DNA of 64,000 bases from Coenobita brevimanus (lineage: Eukaryota > Arthropoda > Malacostraca > Decapoda > Coenobitidae), in assembly GCA_032717465.1 (NCBI GenBank), contig CM064663.1, positions 13,280,396-13,344,395 of the forward strand, given 5' to 3'. The notes beneath the pieces were generated by a model. That model worked only from the letters and a program-made list of their open reading frames with translations, was not told the origin of the DNA and made no database searches. The position numbers were made by a program, and so were the translations under genes. Positions 35,440-47,354 of the stretch are shown here, piece after piece; position 1 is the first letter of the stretch; every line of letters begins with the position of its first letter.

Positions 35440-35966
35440 TTTTTCAATCTTGTAATTGATTATATAGTAGCCGTAGCCGAAATGGAGTTAATAGTGAGTC
35501 GATACGTGGGGAAACAGCTTCAGTTCCCTCGTAGTCAATGACAGGAGAAGTTAAAGATGGATACTGGGTCTTGATTGTAGTTTATTATCTTCAAATGTAA
35601 AGCTCAAGTTGAGCACGGTGTGTAACACAAGAGCATTTATATGCTAAATAACTTCTCGCTAGACCCCTCTTCTCTTCTCTCTCTACAACCTCTCACTAGC
35701 TTCCTTCTGCCTCTCTAATTCCTCCTTTCTTGTCTAGGAGGGCTTGTGTCACGTGTACTGGACATGTGTGAAAGTTTCTAGAAGCCTGTGTGTCTGTGTG
35801 TATGTAGTGTTTCCGGTGACCCAATGCACATCTGGCATTCCTTTAGTGAAATCTGCAAACACATTTCCTTTCCCACACCTAGCTTGACTGTCATGTTACC
35901 TTTAAGACTATACATTTATATTGGTATCTATTATGAGTTGTATTATGATATTGTAGATTCCTAACA
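35440..35966 (-). repeat. Gypsy-2 3' LTR
   Basis: Homologous to 60751-61307, beginning (minus strand) TGTTAGGAATCTACA and ending near ATCAATTACAAGA. The outer limit is uncertain by about 10 bp because the two copies diverge there. Confidence 0.85.
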
Positions 35967-36490
<524 letters not shown>

Positions 36491-36499
36491 TACATAATA

Positions 36500-38232
36500 T
36501 ATACACTTTATTCAGGGGGTCTCACTTGAATGTTCACTCTTCCCCTAGTAAATACTGACTCCAAGTTTGCAATTCTTGCTTGCATTCTGTGCATTGCCAA
36601 CAGCACTATTGTAAATATAATAGAGAAGACTATAAAGACAGTAGGTACACATAATACGGGATGAACATACTCAAGCTCAATTCTTCCCAGGGCTTCATTG
36701 TTTCATTGCTTAGTTCCATAGTTTCAAACTTAGGTGAAGTCAACTTAATACTTGTGCTGAAGGATAAATCCATCTTAGGTAGAGGGTGAAAATAATTGTG
36801 TCTGTGACTGAGGATGGCATAGTGATTGATGGTAGATAAAGTGACATGGATGGTGTAAGTACCGCAAAGTAGTCTGGTGCTATGTATAATCCTGATGCTA
36901 AAGTATGGGATGGTGGTATATCTGGACAAATTATGTAAACTGATGTGTTATGAGTGAAGTAAAAAAAACTATGAATGTCCAATGCGCTGATGGTGTATAG
37001 GTTAATCTGGAGCAAATGTGAAGTTGCAATGGTGATGAATGTCGTGATTTCTTATGATAGCCATTTCACAAGGGACTGTTCCAGTAGGCCGAAACGTCAA
37101 AATGTACGCAGGACAAAGGTGAACAGCATGTAAGGATGTACGGCACTTTCGTTCAATCGTTGACTCACTGGCGAAAGTGACAGTGTCCTGTCTCTTGGAG
37201 ACTATGATGAGTTCAGTGGTTGTGTCAATGTTGATGGTGACCAAAGTGTTATTATTCTTAGAAGGGAAGGGGTATATTTGATAGACTGTGAACAGATCGT
37301 CAGTTATGAATGGTACAGTACATGAACTATTACTGATGTTGGTGTTAGGGTTGCTTCTAAATATGGATAATATAACATGAAATTCCTATTCCAGAACAAA
37401 GGCTTCAAACCATGTTTATGTATACCTTGACTAATTATCTGACGTAGATCATAAACTGAAAGTAGGTCTGTTGTGATCTTGCCATTACCAGCATTTGCAA
37501 TTTCTTGCATAAGTTCCCTGTAACAAACTCTAGTGTTATCTAACTGGAGTATAATTGTGTCAGTATGTTCTATGATGACCGAGAAGTGTTGGAAATGTGT
37601 CATGTTTCCTTCCATGGCATTTATTTTTTCCACACTCTGGTGAGTTATACTTTCTGCCTTTTTAGATTTTTCACGATTGTCTTCATTGTTGTGTTTTGAC
37701 CGGCAACGAACTTGTTTTGATATGGTAGTACCTGAGCTATTTTATTAAATTTGTTATTTATTTCTTGAAGGTCTTCCTCTGTAGCCAGTCCAAAGATGTT
37801 CCCCAGAATTGCACCACCCAGGTCAAACAAACAGCGCCATTGGCGAGTACATGTGATGCAGTTCGTGTCAATCAATGCCTCCGTTCCATGAGATGGGAGA
37901 TCTTGGACCATGATGAGCACAATTGATTTAGCCTGTTGTATCTTCCATTTCGCTAACTTCACGATTTCAGTCACATCCTTTGAGTTATGAGCGTCTGAAA
38001 CATAGCCGCCTATCATAAAGTCCAGGGTCCTCAGTGGTTTGGCAATATTTTCCAAATAATTCGGTAATTCGTATAAATAATCCAAACTGATGTCAGTACT
38101 TATGACATCTTTCACGACTGACGTCCCGGCCGTTGGAACTATGATGCATCCTTGCCGTACTATATGTTGAGGGTCTAAGCGAGCATATCCTCTTGGTATG
38201 TAGAGTAGAATTCCTGGTATAAGTCCTTTCAT
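36500..38232 (-). pseudogene. env: Gypsy-2 env, fusion-protein type, frameshifted
   Basis: Envelope-like glycoprotein remnant read on the minus strand in several frames (38232-37645, 37633-37304, 37244-37002, 37015-36740 and about 36660-36500). Seen: a basic RQWR site followed by a hydrophobic, glycine-rich segment (FDLGGAILGNIFG) with an ATEEDLQEI helix, resembling the cleavage site and fusion peptide of errantivirus/baculovirus F-like envelopes; a long helical region; a region with several cysteines; and a hydrophobic membrane segment near 36597-36635 followed by a short charged tail. In that family the protein mediates membrane fusion. At least four frame breaks make this copy non-functional. 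The start at 38232 is the first ATG of the frame. Confidence 0.75.
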
Positions 38233-38255
38233 CGTTACCTACCGAAAAAAAAAAT

Positions 38256-38262
<7 letters not shown>

Positions 38263-38308
<46 letters not shown>
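38263..38308. repeat. (AT)n microsatellite
   Basis: About 23 AT units just upstream of env on the minus strand. Confidence 0.95.
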
Positions 38309-38310
<2 letters not shown>

Positions 38311-38559
38311 ACTTGCTCTTCCATTCATGCTATGGTCGATGATAGTATGATGTGTTTTACGGTTGGCTCATGGAGAACAGTAACTTGCTTGTTGTTTCAC
38401 TCGTAGAAGGAGTTTAAATCGATATCTGAATCACATAAATGCTGTATTGTAGCATTTTTTGTAACAGTGGCACCTATGTTTGTTTGTTATGTGACCTTAA
38501 TTTATTTTTGTAAGTATTGTTATCTCCTTGATTGGTTGTATAAGTATTGTTCGGTTTTT

Positions 38560-40200
38560 CGGTGGTGTCCGAGGTTGTGTAATTGCTGGCTAATTCCCTT
38601 GGGACCCGTTTTAAAGGATCAACATGAATTTGTTTTTCTTCGCCACTTGACAGTGACCTAATTACTACATTGTTCACTGTTTTTTTTTATTACTCTGTAT
38701 GGGCCTTCATATTTCAGGGAAAATTTATTGTCTTTCGTATGAATGATACCATAGACAATGTCTCCTAAGCTGATAGGTGATTCTTTTGCCTTTTTATTGA
38801 ATGCCTCCGTCATTTCTTCCTTGGACATCAGTAATTGTTTTTTCACTCTTATATATCCTGGAATTAACATAAACGGAGTTTAGGATAATCATCGTAGTTC
38901 TGTATGGGCAGATTTTCACCTTCGAGAACTTCATACGGTAATTTTTTATCTGTCCCGTAGATAATGAAATGTGATGTGTCTCCTATAGACTTAGTTATAG
39001 ATCCATTAATTGATGCGTCTTCTCTGGGAATCCAATCATCCCAGTTTGCATAATTTTCATTGAGAATGTATCGCAGAACACCCAGTACTTTTTTGTGTTG
39101 TCTCTCTACTAACCCATTGGATGCTGGGTGATAATCTATCTCTATCTATATACCTAGGCTGCTTCCCCCAAGAAAAGGGAGGTAGCCGAGACAGGGCGAC
39201 TCACTCTCCATTTACTCATCCATTCAAACACATTCATTCGCATCTTAGCCCCAAAGGGGAGAACGGACAGATCCTCACCGCACCACACCGCACAAGGGTC
39301 AACTAGGCAATGCAATCAGTGACATCCGCAGCAGGGCCCGACAGCAGAACTGGTTTACCCCTGCCACATCATAACAGACCCATCCCCTTACCCGCACCTG
39401 ACCTGACTAGCTGATCAGACCAAATACGGGAGAATATCCCCTCAGGGCTGCGTCATCACTTATTCATTCACAATTTCTCTCCATTTATTTCTGTCACGCA
39501 CAGCCACTCTTCCTTGCTCAACAGACATCCCTCTCACATCCAGCGCTCTCTTCACACTGTCCATCCATCCTATTCGTGGTCTTCCTCTCAGCCTTACACC
39601 TCTCACATCAGATCTAGTTATCTTTTTCACCAATCGCTAAACGTAAACCTTTTCGATATTGTATTGTTTACATATTTCTTGTAAGGTATCAAAAATTAAA
39701 TTCACCTCCATTATCTCTTACTGTATTAGTACCTTTGGGGTCGTGAAGCGACATATGATATTATCTATTATTGCTTTTGCTACTGTTTATGCTGTCTTAT
39801 CCTTAATTGGGGCTAAAATTACATATCGGGAGAAATGATCTGTTGCTACGAATAGTTATTGGTTATTATTGTATTGATAATGGTAACTTGAATATGTCAA
39901 CTGCGACAATGTCTCACGGTTGATATGGTACAGGGTAATTACCTATAGATGCAGGTGTGATCGGGTAGCCTTTGTGTTTTGCACATGATTCGCATTTGTC
40001 TATATGATTGTTTATATTTTTCGTAATGATGGCCAGTAGTATAACAGCTGGCTTGTTTAAATGTCATATCTTTCCAGGATGTCCTGCATGTGGGCTATCG
40101 TGTATCGTTCGTAATACTTGTGGTATCATGTCATTAGGTACCACTAATTGTTTATTATTTCTTCGGCGTTTCAGTTGTCCTGGGTTGATCCTGTATAAGG
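38560..40200 (-). pseudogene. Gypsy-2 integrase, split by a LINE fragment
   Basis: Minus-strand integrase pieces: HHCC zinc region with DSPHAGHPGK (40080-40064 side) and CESCAKHKG near 39990; a core with AVDIFKLP (first Asp) around 39890 and DNGGEFN (second Asp) near 39700, the latter shifted in frame; then a LINE-B fragment (about 39138-39640); then DYHPASNGLVERQHK with the catalytic Glu near 39110, in another frame, and YEGPYRVIKK (GPY-like C-terminus, 38720). Internal stops are common. The flanking sequences of the LINE fragment are adjacent parts of the same core fold, which shows it is an insertion. No clear target duplication is present. Confidence 0.8.
39138..39640 (-). mobile_element. 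LINE-B 3' fragment in integrase
   Basis: On the minus strand it ends in an ATAG tail (CTATCTCTATCTATATACC on the + strand) preceded by a 3' UTR with AGCCTAGG. A nearly identical fragment lies at 48251-48793, there with more of the C-terminal protein (GRPRIGWMDSVKRALDAREM). This copy's protein part is shorter, and the limit near 39640 is approximate. Confidence 0.75.
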
Positions 40201-40446
40201 CATTATTGACTATTGTGAATTGTTCGAGTGGTGTATGTAGCTTTGGTAATTGTATGTCGTCTCCACTTTCTAACTTGTATATAACTTTATACCACGCTGG
40301 ATCAAGTCCCTGTGCTTTCGCAATTTCGTCACGGTTTGGGATGTTTCCTTTGAGTTCTAATGCAGTGACATGAATTGTCGTCGAGTTCCTAGATAATGCA
40401 TCAGTTACTAAATTTATTTTGCCTTGTATGTATAGAATATATACAG
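40064..40446 (-). pseudogene. Gypsy-2 RNase H end and start of integrase
   Basis: Open minus-strand segment (ORF 40471-40064). The first codons (40471-40451) lie in the terminal repeat of the palindromic insertion; from 40450 the sequence is Gypsy-2: the connection region with NLVTDALSRNS, typical of the RNase H to integrase linker, then the integrase N-terminus. Continues the RNase H segment that starts at 50688-50955. The two are separated by the 10.2-kb insertion and are in the same frame after its removal. Confidence 0.8.
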
Positions 40447-40450
40447 TCAA

Positions 40451-40494
40451 CAAGAGTTCCACCTGGACCACCTAGTCCAGGGATATGGCTAACG
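40451..40494 (+). repeat. Left terminal inverted repeat of the palindromic element
   Basis: Starts CAAGAGTTCCACCTGGACCA and runs through CACCTAGTCCAG and GGCTAACG. The right terminus (50644-50687) is its near-exact reverse complement. Confidence 0.9.
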
Positions 40495-40503
40495 AGGCAG
40501 GAG

Positions 40504-40550
<47 letters not shown>

Positions 40551-40577
40551 GTGTGTGGGTGGGTGGGTGGGTGGGTG
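40504..40577. repeat. (GT)n/(GGGT)n microsatellite in left arm
   Basis: About 20 GT units then GGGT units; the matching spot of the right arm has only a short (CA) run near 50620, so it expanded in one arm only. Confidence 0.9.
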
Positions 40578-41103
40578 TTCGTGTGTACATGCCCAAGAAT
40601 TTTTCGAATCACCAAGCTTCTTCCCCTGCACCGTATTATATTATTATGTGGTCATTGTATTATGCTGTGATATTGGCTAATAAATATTGTGAGATTGTTT
40701 GGGATAATGAGCTGTGCACTATACTATTTATAAAGTCTGAGTTATATATAATAATTCTTCTCTTATCTTTAAGCGTGAACCACGATACAGGTTGAGTTGT
40801 GATTCAGAAACAGTGAGCAAGGTCACCCACAAATGTCGTGATATAGGGGGAAGGGGAAAGTATGGAGGTGAGTGGGAGCTTGGCCTGGGAAAGTAAGGGG
40901 GATGAATTGGGGTCACGTCATTTACTCCAACGGTTATACCTTCTTTGCCATTACAGTATATTCATCAAGTCGTCAACGATATCCTGTATCCTAATTAATT
41001 TTAAACCTATTTGTTTTTTATTTATTATTATAGACAACTGATTACACACTTTAATTTACACCAAACATAGGATTCCCCGTCTCTCGTTAACGGGCAACAT
41101 GCA

Positions 41104-42108
41104 GGCCGTTTTCACAGTCGTCCCCAATGCAGTCCCCAACAGCCTACTCGCCTCCGAACGCACGTTTTCGTTTTCACAGTCGCCACCAACCAGCCTTCCG
41201 AGGCCTCTGTTGGGGACGGCATTCGGGACGGCCCGAACAAATTACTAGAACAATCTTGGGTGGCCTGCAGCCTCCCCAACAGACGGTCCCGAAAGTAAAA
41301 AGGTAAAAGAATAATTACATGTTTCATATTTTCATTATCATTTCAATATTATATACCCAATATAATATTTCTGGTGTAAAATACACACCTGATATTGAAA
41401 AAAAATATATGTTTGTGTATTTTTATGAGACTTTCTACTACGGATCCGAATACTACCCTTTCGCAGACAGGTGGAGGCTCCTCAACAAACGGACCCGAAA
41501 GAAATACGAGAATCGTTGTCTAATGCATATTTTCATGAAAATTCTAATATCTGATGCCCGACGTAAAAGTTGATGTAGCTAACACCCCGTTTAGAAAAGA
41601 AAATGTTCATGTATTAATAGTATATCCGTTAATAAACCACACCATCACTCATTAGACGTTATACATGTTGCTTCATGGTTATTTTTACTTAAGCCTTTTT
41701 TTTACAATACTTATGGATTCAGCTTACTTCCGATTTCAAGTAGGAGCGTGGTGAGGTTGCCGTTAGTTAGCTCTTCACTCTGATGACGTTTCCTATTCGT
41801 TATTTTTGCTGCATTCTTACGAATATCATCACTCCTGAATATATTAGTAAGAACTGTGTGAAGTGGATGTTCCAGCCATGTTATTCATCACATTCATTAC
41901 ATTCCAATTTCTAAATATTCTCTACATATGGAAAGAGTTTTCGCCACCCAGAACTACCAACCCTACCGCATCAACACGGGCAGACGTCCCCACGTTAGTA
42001 AGCTCCCGAAAGCCATTCGGAGCGACTGTGAAATCCAAAGGTGCTTTTGGTTCGGCCCCGACACACGTTCGGGCCTAAAAGGTTAGGGATGACTGTGAAA
42101 ACGGCCCG
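41104..42108. mobile_element. TIR element inserted in the left arm
   Basis: Ends GGCCGTTTTCACAGTCGTCC and CGGGCCGTTTTCACAGTC (reverse complement) are inverted. The right arm lacks it: at the homologous place it reads straight through GACAACATG-TA-GCC in reverse complement, whereas here CA and TA flank the insert, suggesting a TA-containing target duplication (one base changed). Repeated CCCCAACAG/GGGACGGC motifs occur near both ends. No transposase is visible. The superfamily is uncertain (PIF/Harbinger- or Tc1-like). Confidence 0.75.
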
Positions 42109-43714
42109 TAGCCCGATCCACCACCTCGACTCCTCTCTTACTCTCTCTCTGTCTCTCTCAACTAGTCAGCTGACTATCAGTAGACACACACACATTATCA
42201 GCTTGTGCTAATGAGCATTGATGCTGCATGTAATACTTTTACCAACAATTTAATACTGTGTCAAAATACATGCGCGATATATTACCAGCTCACCTTACGG
42301 ATTACGTTAGCCAGTAAACAATACTTATGTGCATAGCCTACGTTTCAGTAATAGTCATTGGGTAGCCATACTTACAGTGATGTTTTCGTAAATGTTTTAG
42401 GTAATCATGTATTCAATTGCAGAAACCAGTTAGAGGGGAGGTGACCGCTGAAAACCCCAATCCCGATATCTACTCTGGTGCGTTATAGTGTTATTGTAGA
42501 GTTCTTTTTTCCTCCAGTTATGTCAATTATTAAGGTTAACATACTGATGGATAGCCATTTCTTATGAAAAATACAAATAGCCTATTATGAACTCTGAAAC
42601 ATATTCTGGAGCATATCGTGAGAGTGTTGCAGCTCACACGCACCAGTCATAGTCCTGGTCCGTTTGTTTCAGTATTGCCATCCCGACAATGTGGTAATGA
42701 ACATGATAGTAATGTTACCACTCTTTATGCTTATTTTCATTTGGAACAACAGATTTCATAAAAGGATTTCATTCAACACATAAAATGTCAAATAGTGTGT
42801 GTGTCTGTGTCTGTGTGGGGGGGGAAATACCTGTGGTGGGGATGGGGATAGTATGTGATGTTGGTGTGTCATAATTATAATGTGACTGTTTGCATACGTG
42901 GCTAAGGACGTCCACGACTGATGTATGTAATCTGTGACTTTCACATTTGATGACACACTCCTCAATAGTAATTAGGTTCTGTTTATACGTTTGTAGCATA
43001 TTACATAATTATATTATATATAATTATGTTTTCGAGCTGGAACCTGAAACATTGTATAAAGACAAACACTGAAATATTAGAAAAATGCATCGTGAGTGGC
43101 ATAATACATGAATAACAATGTTCCAGGAAGAAATATTACCGCATTATAATATCCACTTCACAAATACCATAGTAGGTGCTATGTTTCTTAAGCTTAGCTT
43201 ATCGGATTTCGTTTGATCAGTATATTACGTTATACCATAGCTTTGAGTTTAGTAATATATACGAGTATGTTATGTATTGTATAAGTGATGTCGCGATGGC
43301 TCACCAATGGATGTTCACTTAAATATACTGTACATCAAACAGACATCAAGTGCAGTTGTTAGTAGTTTACCAGTAGGCCTGTTTGTTATTGATCACACAC
43401 TGACCAACTTATTCCTCAGCAGTTTTAATAAATCTGTATCAGAAACTGGACACAGCACCTTAGGCATGTCAGCAGATGGCAAGATGTCTAGCGAGTTGGC
43501 AAGATGTCTAGAGTTGTCACTGTGCCAGTCAAGGAAGCATCATAATATAATGAAAAAAAAAAAAAAAAAAAGTGCCATTGTAATTGGAAGGTTGCGTACA
43601 TGAACGTGCCTAATTCCTGAATAAGTGCCCCCAAATAGAAGTCATATCAGTGAGCAAAATAAATAACATAGTGTTGTATGTTATATTCTCAGACAAGTTA
43701 TATTAAGCTATTAA

Positions 43715-44336
43715 CCCATTCACTGCATCAGTGATTTGTTTACATGTACATCTTGTGTGCAGCAGTTTTCAAATATTTAGAAAAATAGAAAAAAATAATA
43801 TTGTTAAAAGATAGAGAAAAAAATCCCGAGTTCAATAGTACATAACACAGTATAGCAAACAAACAAATTACCTCTCATACAGGTCCGTGAAGTAATAAAT
43901 ATTCCCTGTGTTGTGGTGCCAAGCGAACGATGTGTTATGGTTGCACTGTGTTGTCAGTGTCAATCTTATGATCAGATAAGGTGTAAATCAGCATCTAAAC
44001 CACCACTGACATCATTTAACAACGTATCACTATCATTACTACACTTATCCAGAGATTTCATCCAATATTTGCTTGGGCTACTGTAGCAGCGGCATGGAGA
44101 GTTTTCGTACCCTTACCTTCGGGATTTTGTAGGTAACTGAGCTAAGCTCTGCACCTCGTAAAAATTCACAACCTATGTATGACAATATTCTATAGGGTGC
44201 CATGAGTTGCTTGCTGATTTATTTCATACCATTTCTGACGGTGAAATTTTTAAAAGCAGGAATTCATATATGATACAGCCGCAGTCAGAGCCATTTGGAC
44301 CCAGATATCATATATGATACAGCCGCAGTCAATGGG
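43715..44336. mobile_element. TTAA-bounded MITE in the left arm
   Basis: TTAA at 43711-43714 and 44337-44340. Ends CCCATTCACTGCATC and, reversed, CCCATTGACTGCGGC are inverted with few mismatches. A direct repeat of CATATATGATACAGCCGCAGTCA lies at the right end. It occupies the same site as a different TTAA element in the right arm. Confidence 0.8.
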
Positions 44337-44386
44337 TTAAAGTCACTGTTAGGTAGTTATACTGTATGAAGTAATGTCCATTATAA

Positions 44387-44914
44387 TCAGAGGATAATCA
44401 AAACACACATAAGATTTGTATGGAACCCATTTATTAGTAGGAGGTCCACCCACCTTCCTACTCGATCACCTCCCGCAGTCTGTTTGGCATAGAGGCAACA
44501 TGGGTTCCGTATGAGCTGCTGCTGTTTTGTGATGTGAGCATGGATGTGGGCCAGTAGTTCATCTGGTGTTCGTCCACTCTCAGGCTTCCAACAGTTAACC
44601 ATATTTTCCCCTACATTTTCGATGAGGTTCATGTCTGCTCCCTTACTGGGCCAGTCGAGCAGCTGCAGGTCCTGTCGACCTCTAAACCGTTCCGAGCCTC
44701 TTCTCGCCGTGTGGATGGGGCAGCGGTCCTGAACAAAAATTATAGGGCTGGGAGGAAACGGATGGTTCCCCTCCTGAACTAAGGTGAGGAAAAAATCCTG
44801 CAAAATTTTAATGAATTTTTCAGCAGTGTACCTCCCCTCTATCCCGGTGATGTCACCCATGCCGTGGATGCACACCCATCCCGACACTGACGGTGACGTG
44901 TCCACTTCTGTCAT
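44387..44914 (-). pseudogene. IS630/Tc1-type DDE transposase, left arm (N-truncated)
   Basis: 175 codons from the ATG; the frame is open about 33 codons further upstream without an ATG (TSKIIEKELSERCVNILFTC-type sequence) before a stop. The C-terminal catalytic half is clear: IIFVQDRCPIHTA holds the second catalytic Asp and LLDWPSKGADMNLIENV the third acidic residue, 35 residues later by my count. The residue after IENV is G where related enzymes have W. The first catalytic Asp and DNA-binding N-terminus are missing. It reads away from the centre of the palindrome. In the family the enzyme cuts and pastes the element at TA sites. Confidence 0.85.
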
Positions 44915-45372
44915 CCTCGTAATGTTCCTATGGTCATATCTACACGTGAATAGAATATTAACACATCGTTCAGATAGTTCCTTTTCTATTATCTTTGATG
45001 TGTCGGGAAAGGCCGCCGTTTTTCATGTTATGGTTCACTATGCACTGTAGTATTTCTATGGCATATTTTATGGGGTTTGTAAGGCTTAATAAACAGTGGT
45101 GCAAGTGTTGGTAATATGCGTTCATCTAGACGTATATTACTATGAATATCAAATGACCTGCAAATGTTTAATATTAAAATTGTTTAGTGATACAGTATAA
45201 AAGTATGTTTATGTTATACATATCACCAGTAAATTTTTACATATGCATTTGAGTATTGTCACCTCCAGAAATGTTTTCTCTGTCATTAAATTTTATGAAT
45301 ACAAAATACATGGTAACGGTCATAAAGAGAAGTATCATGCATACTCTCAATGCAGCTCTGTTCTCTTGCCTT

Positions 45373-45451
45373 AAGCTAGCTACTGTTCTTTCACATAGTC
45401 TAATCAGTTCTCTCTCTCTCTCTCTCCCTCTCTCTCTCTCTCTCTCGATAA
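45373..45451. repeat. Centre of the palindrome with (TC)n
   Basis: About 75 bp separate the two arms. It contains a (TC)n run at 45411-45448. Flanking arm sequence reads GCAGCTCTGTTCTC... to the left and ...GAGAATAGAGCTGC to the right. Confidence 0.8.
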
Positions 45452-45836
45452 AGGCCAGAGAATAGAGCTGCGTTGATAGTATGCATGATACTTCTCTTTA
45501 TGACTATTTCCAGGTATTTTGCATTCATAAACTTTAATGATAGAGAAAACATTTCTGTAGGCGACAATACTCAAATGCATATGTAAAAATTTACTGGTGA
45601 TATGTAAAACATAAACATACTTTTATACTTAATTTTAATATTTAACATTTGCTGATCGTGATATTCATAGTAATAGTACGCCTAGATGAACGCATAATAC
45701 CAACACTAACACCAGTGTTTATTAAGCTTTACAATCCCCATATAATATACTATAGAAATACTGTGGTACGAAACTATCTGAAAGATGTGTTAATATTCTA
45801 TTCACGTGTAGATATGACTGTAGGAACATTACGAGG

Positions 45837-46367
45837 ATGACAGAAGTGGACACGTCACCGTCAATGTCTGGGGATGGGTGTGCATCCATGGCATGGGTGA
45901 CATCACCAGGACAGGGGGGAGGTTCACTGCTGAAAAATTCATTAAAATTTTGCAGGATTTTTTTCTTCAACTCAGTCCGGGTGGGGAACTCTTCGTTTCC
46001 TCCCAGCCCTATAATTTTTGTTCAGGACCGCTGCCCCATCCACACAGTGAGAAGAGGCTCGGAATGGTTTAGAGGTCGACAGGACCTGCACCTGCTCGAC
46101 TGGCCCAGTAAGGGAGCAGACATGAACCTCATCGAAAATGTAGGGGAAAATATGGTTAACTGTTGGAAGCCTGAGAGTGGACGAACACCAGATGAACTAC
46201 TGGCCCACATCCATGCTCACATCACAAAACAGCAGCAGCTCATACGGAACCCATGTCGCCTCTATGCCAAACAGACTGCGGGAGGTGATCGAGTAGGAAG
46301 GTGGGTGGACCTCCTACTAATAAATGGGTTCCATACAAATCTTATGTGTGTTTTGATTATCCTCTGA
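45837..46367 (+). pseudogene. IS630/Tc1-type DDE transposase, right arm (N-truncated)
   Basis: Inverted copy of the left-arm transposase. From PPSPIIFVQDRCPIHT onward it is nearly identical (a handful of differences in about 110 residues), including LLDWPSKGADMNLIENVG. Its first ~60 residues read in a shifted frame (the expected sequence is in the overlapping frame at 45878-46072), and about 60 bp found upstream in the left arm are missing. The frame then ends at the same stop. Neither copy can be a complete enzyme. Confidence 0.85.
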
Positions 46368-46416
46368 TTATAATGGACATTACTCCTTACAGTATAACTA
46401 CCTAACAGTGACTTAA

Positions 46417-47183
46417 CCCGCCGCGTACCAGAGACGTGAATTCACGTCCTCACATGATGTGCACTCATATCCCGGAGACGTGAATTAATGCTGCAACATT
46501 GCAAGGTCCCTAATTTGCACAATTTTCAATTTTCGCGAGTGATTTCGTGAGTGATTTTTGGCACGTATACACGAGACACCTTCCTCTATTCCTCTACAAG
46601 ATGCCAAGCAGGGACAATGCCTTACACAAAATAACCTCTCCCCCCCCCTGCACGCCATTGTCTCGGCAATTCACCTGTTACCAGTGACCTGGCCAATAAA
46701 GACATTCAGGGCCAGAGTGATTCCCCAATCGATGACAATGTGGAGGACAAAGTTTACATAGTATTAGAGGAAGAAACTGAGAAATGATGAGCAGGTAATG
46801 TGGGAAAAAAAGGTCATGAATGGTGATGAGTTAGTGAGTGAAACAATGCTTATAATGCCTATATTACTGGTTGAAAACCAATATACTCTTGTACTACATA
46901 TAAATTCTTACCAAGTAAATAAATAAATACTGTTTATGAGTGGATAAAATAGTTACCCTCCCATAGAACTCGTTTTCTTTGGTGTCAGCCTGTTAGAAGA
47001 CCCAGGCAGGTAAGGAGGTACTCGTACCTAGATCGAGTATTTTAAACCTCAGGTGAGCGATTTCTCTATGAATTTTCGATGTTTCTCACCAAAAGCAGAG
47101 GTTTGAGCCAAAAAAAAAAAAAAGGTCCAAAAATGTCGGGACTGGGGCGTACCACTGCCCAGAAAACGTCGGGATGGGGCGGG
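46417..47183 (+). mobile_element. MITE family A, copy 3 (right arm)
   Basis: 767 bp with TTAA at 46413-46416 and 47184-47187. The body is homologous to copies 1 and 2 (GCAAGGTCCCTAATTTGCAC, GACATTCAGGGCCAGAGTGA). The left end has diverged or been replaced (CCCGCCGCGTACC). It sits at the homologous site to the left-arm MITE. Confidence 0.8.
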
Positions 47184-47354
47184 TTAAGTAGCTTAATATA
47201 ACTTATCTAGGAATATAAATGATACAACACTATATTATATATTTTGCTCACTGACATGATTTGTATTTGGGGGTACCTATACAGGAATTAGGCACGTTCA
47301 TGTGCATTTCGTCATGGAACTTTCCAGTTACAATGGCACATTATTTTCCATTAC

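Noticed and set aside
41104..42108. Functional gene in the GC-rich part of the left arm
   Set aside because: ORFs are short, no codon pattern; inverted ends and absence in the other arm mark a mobile element.
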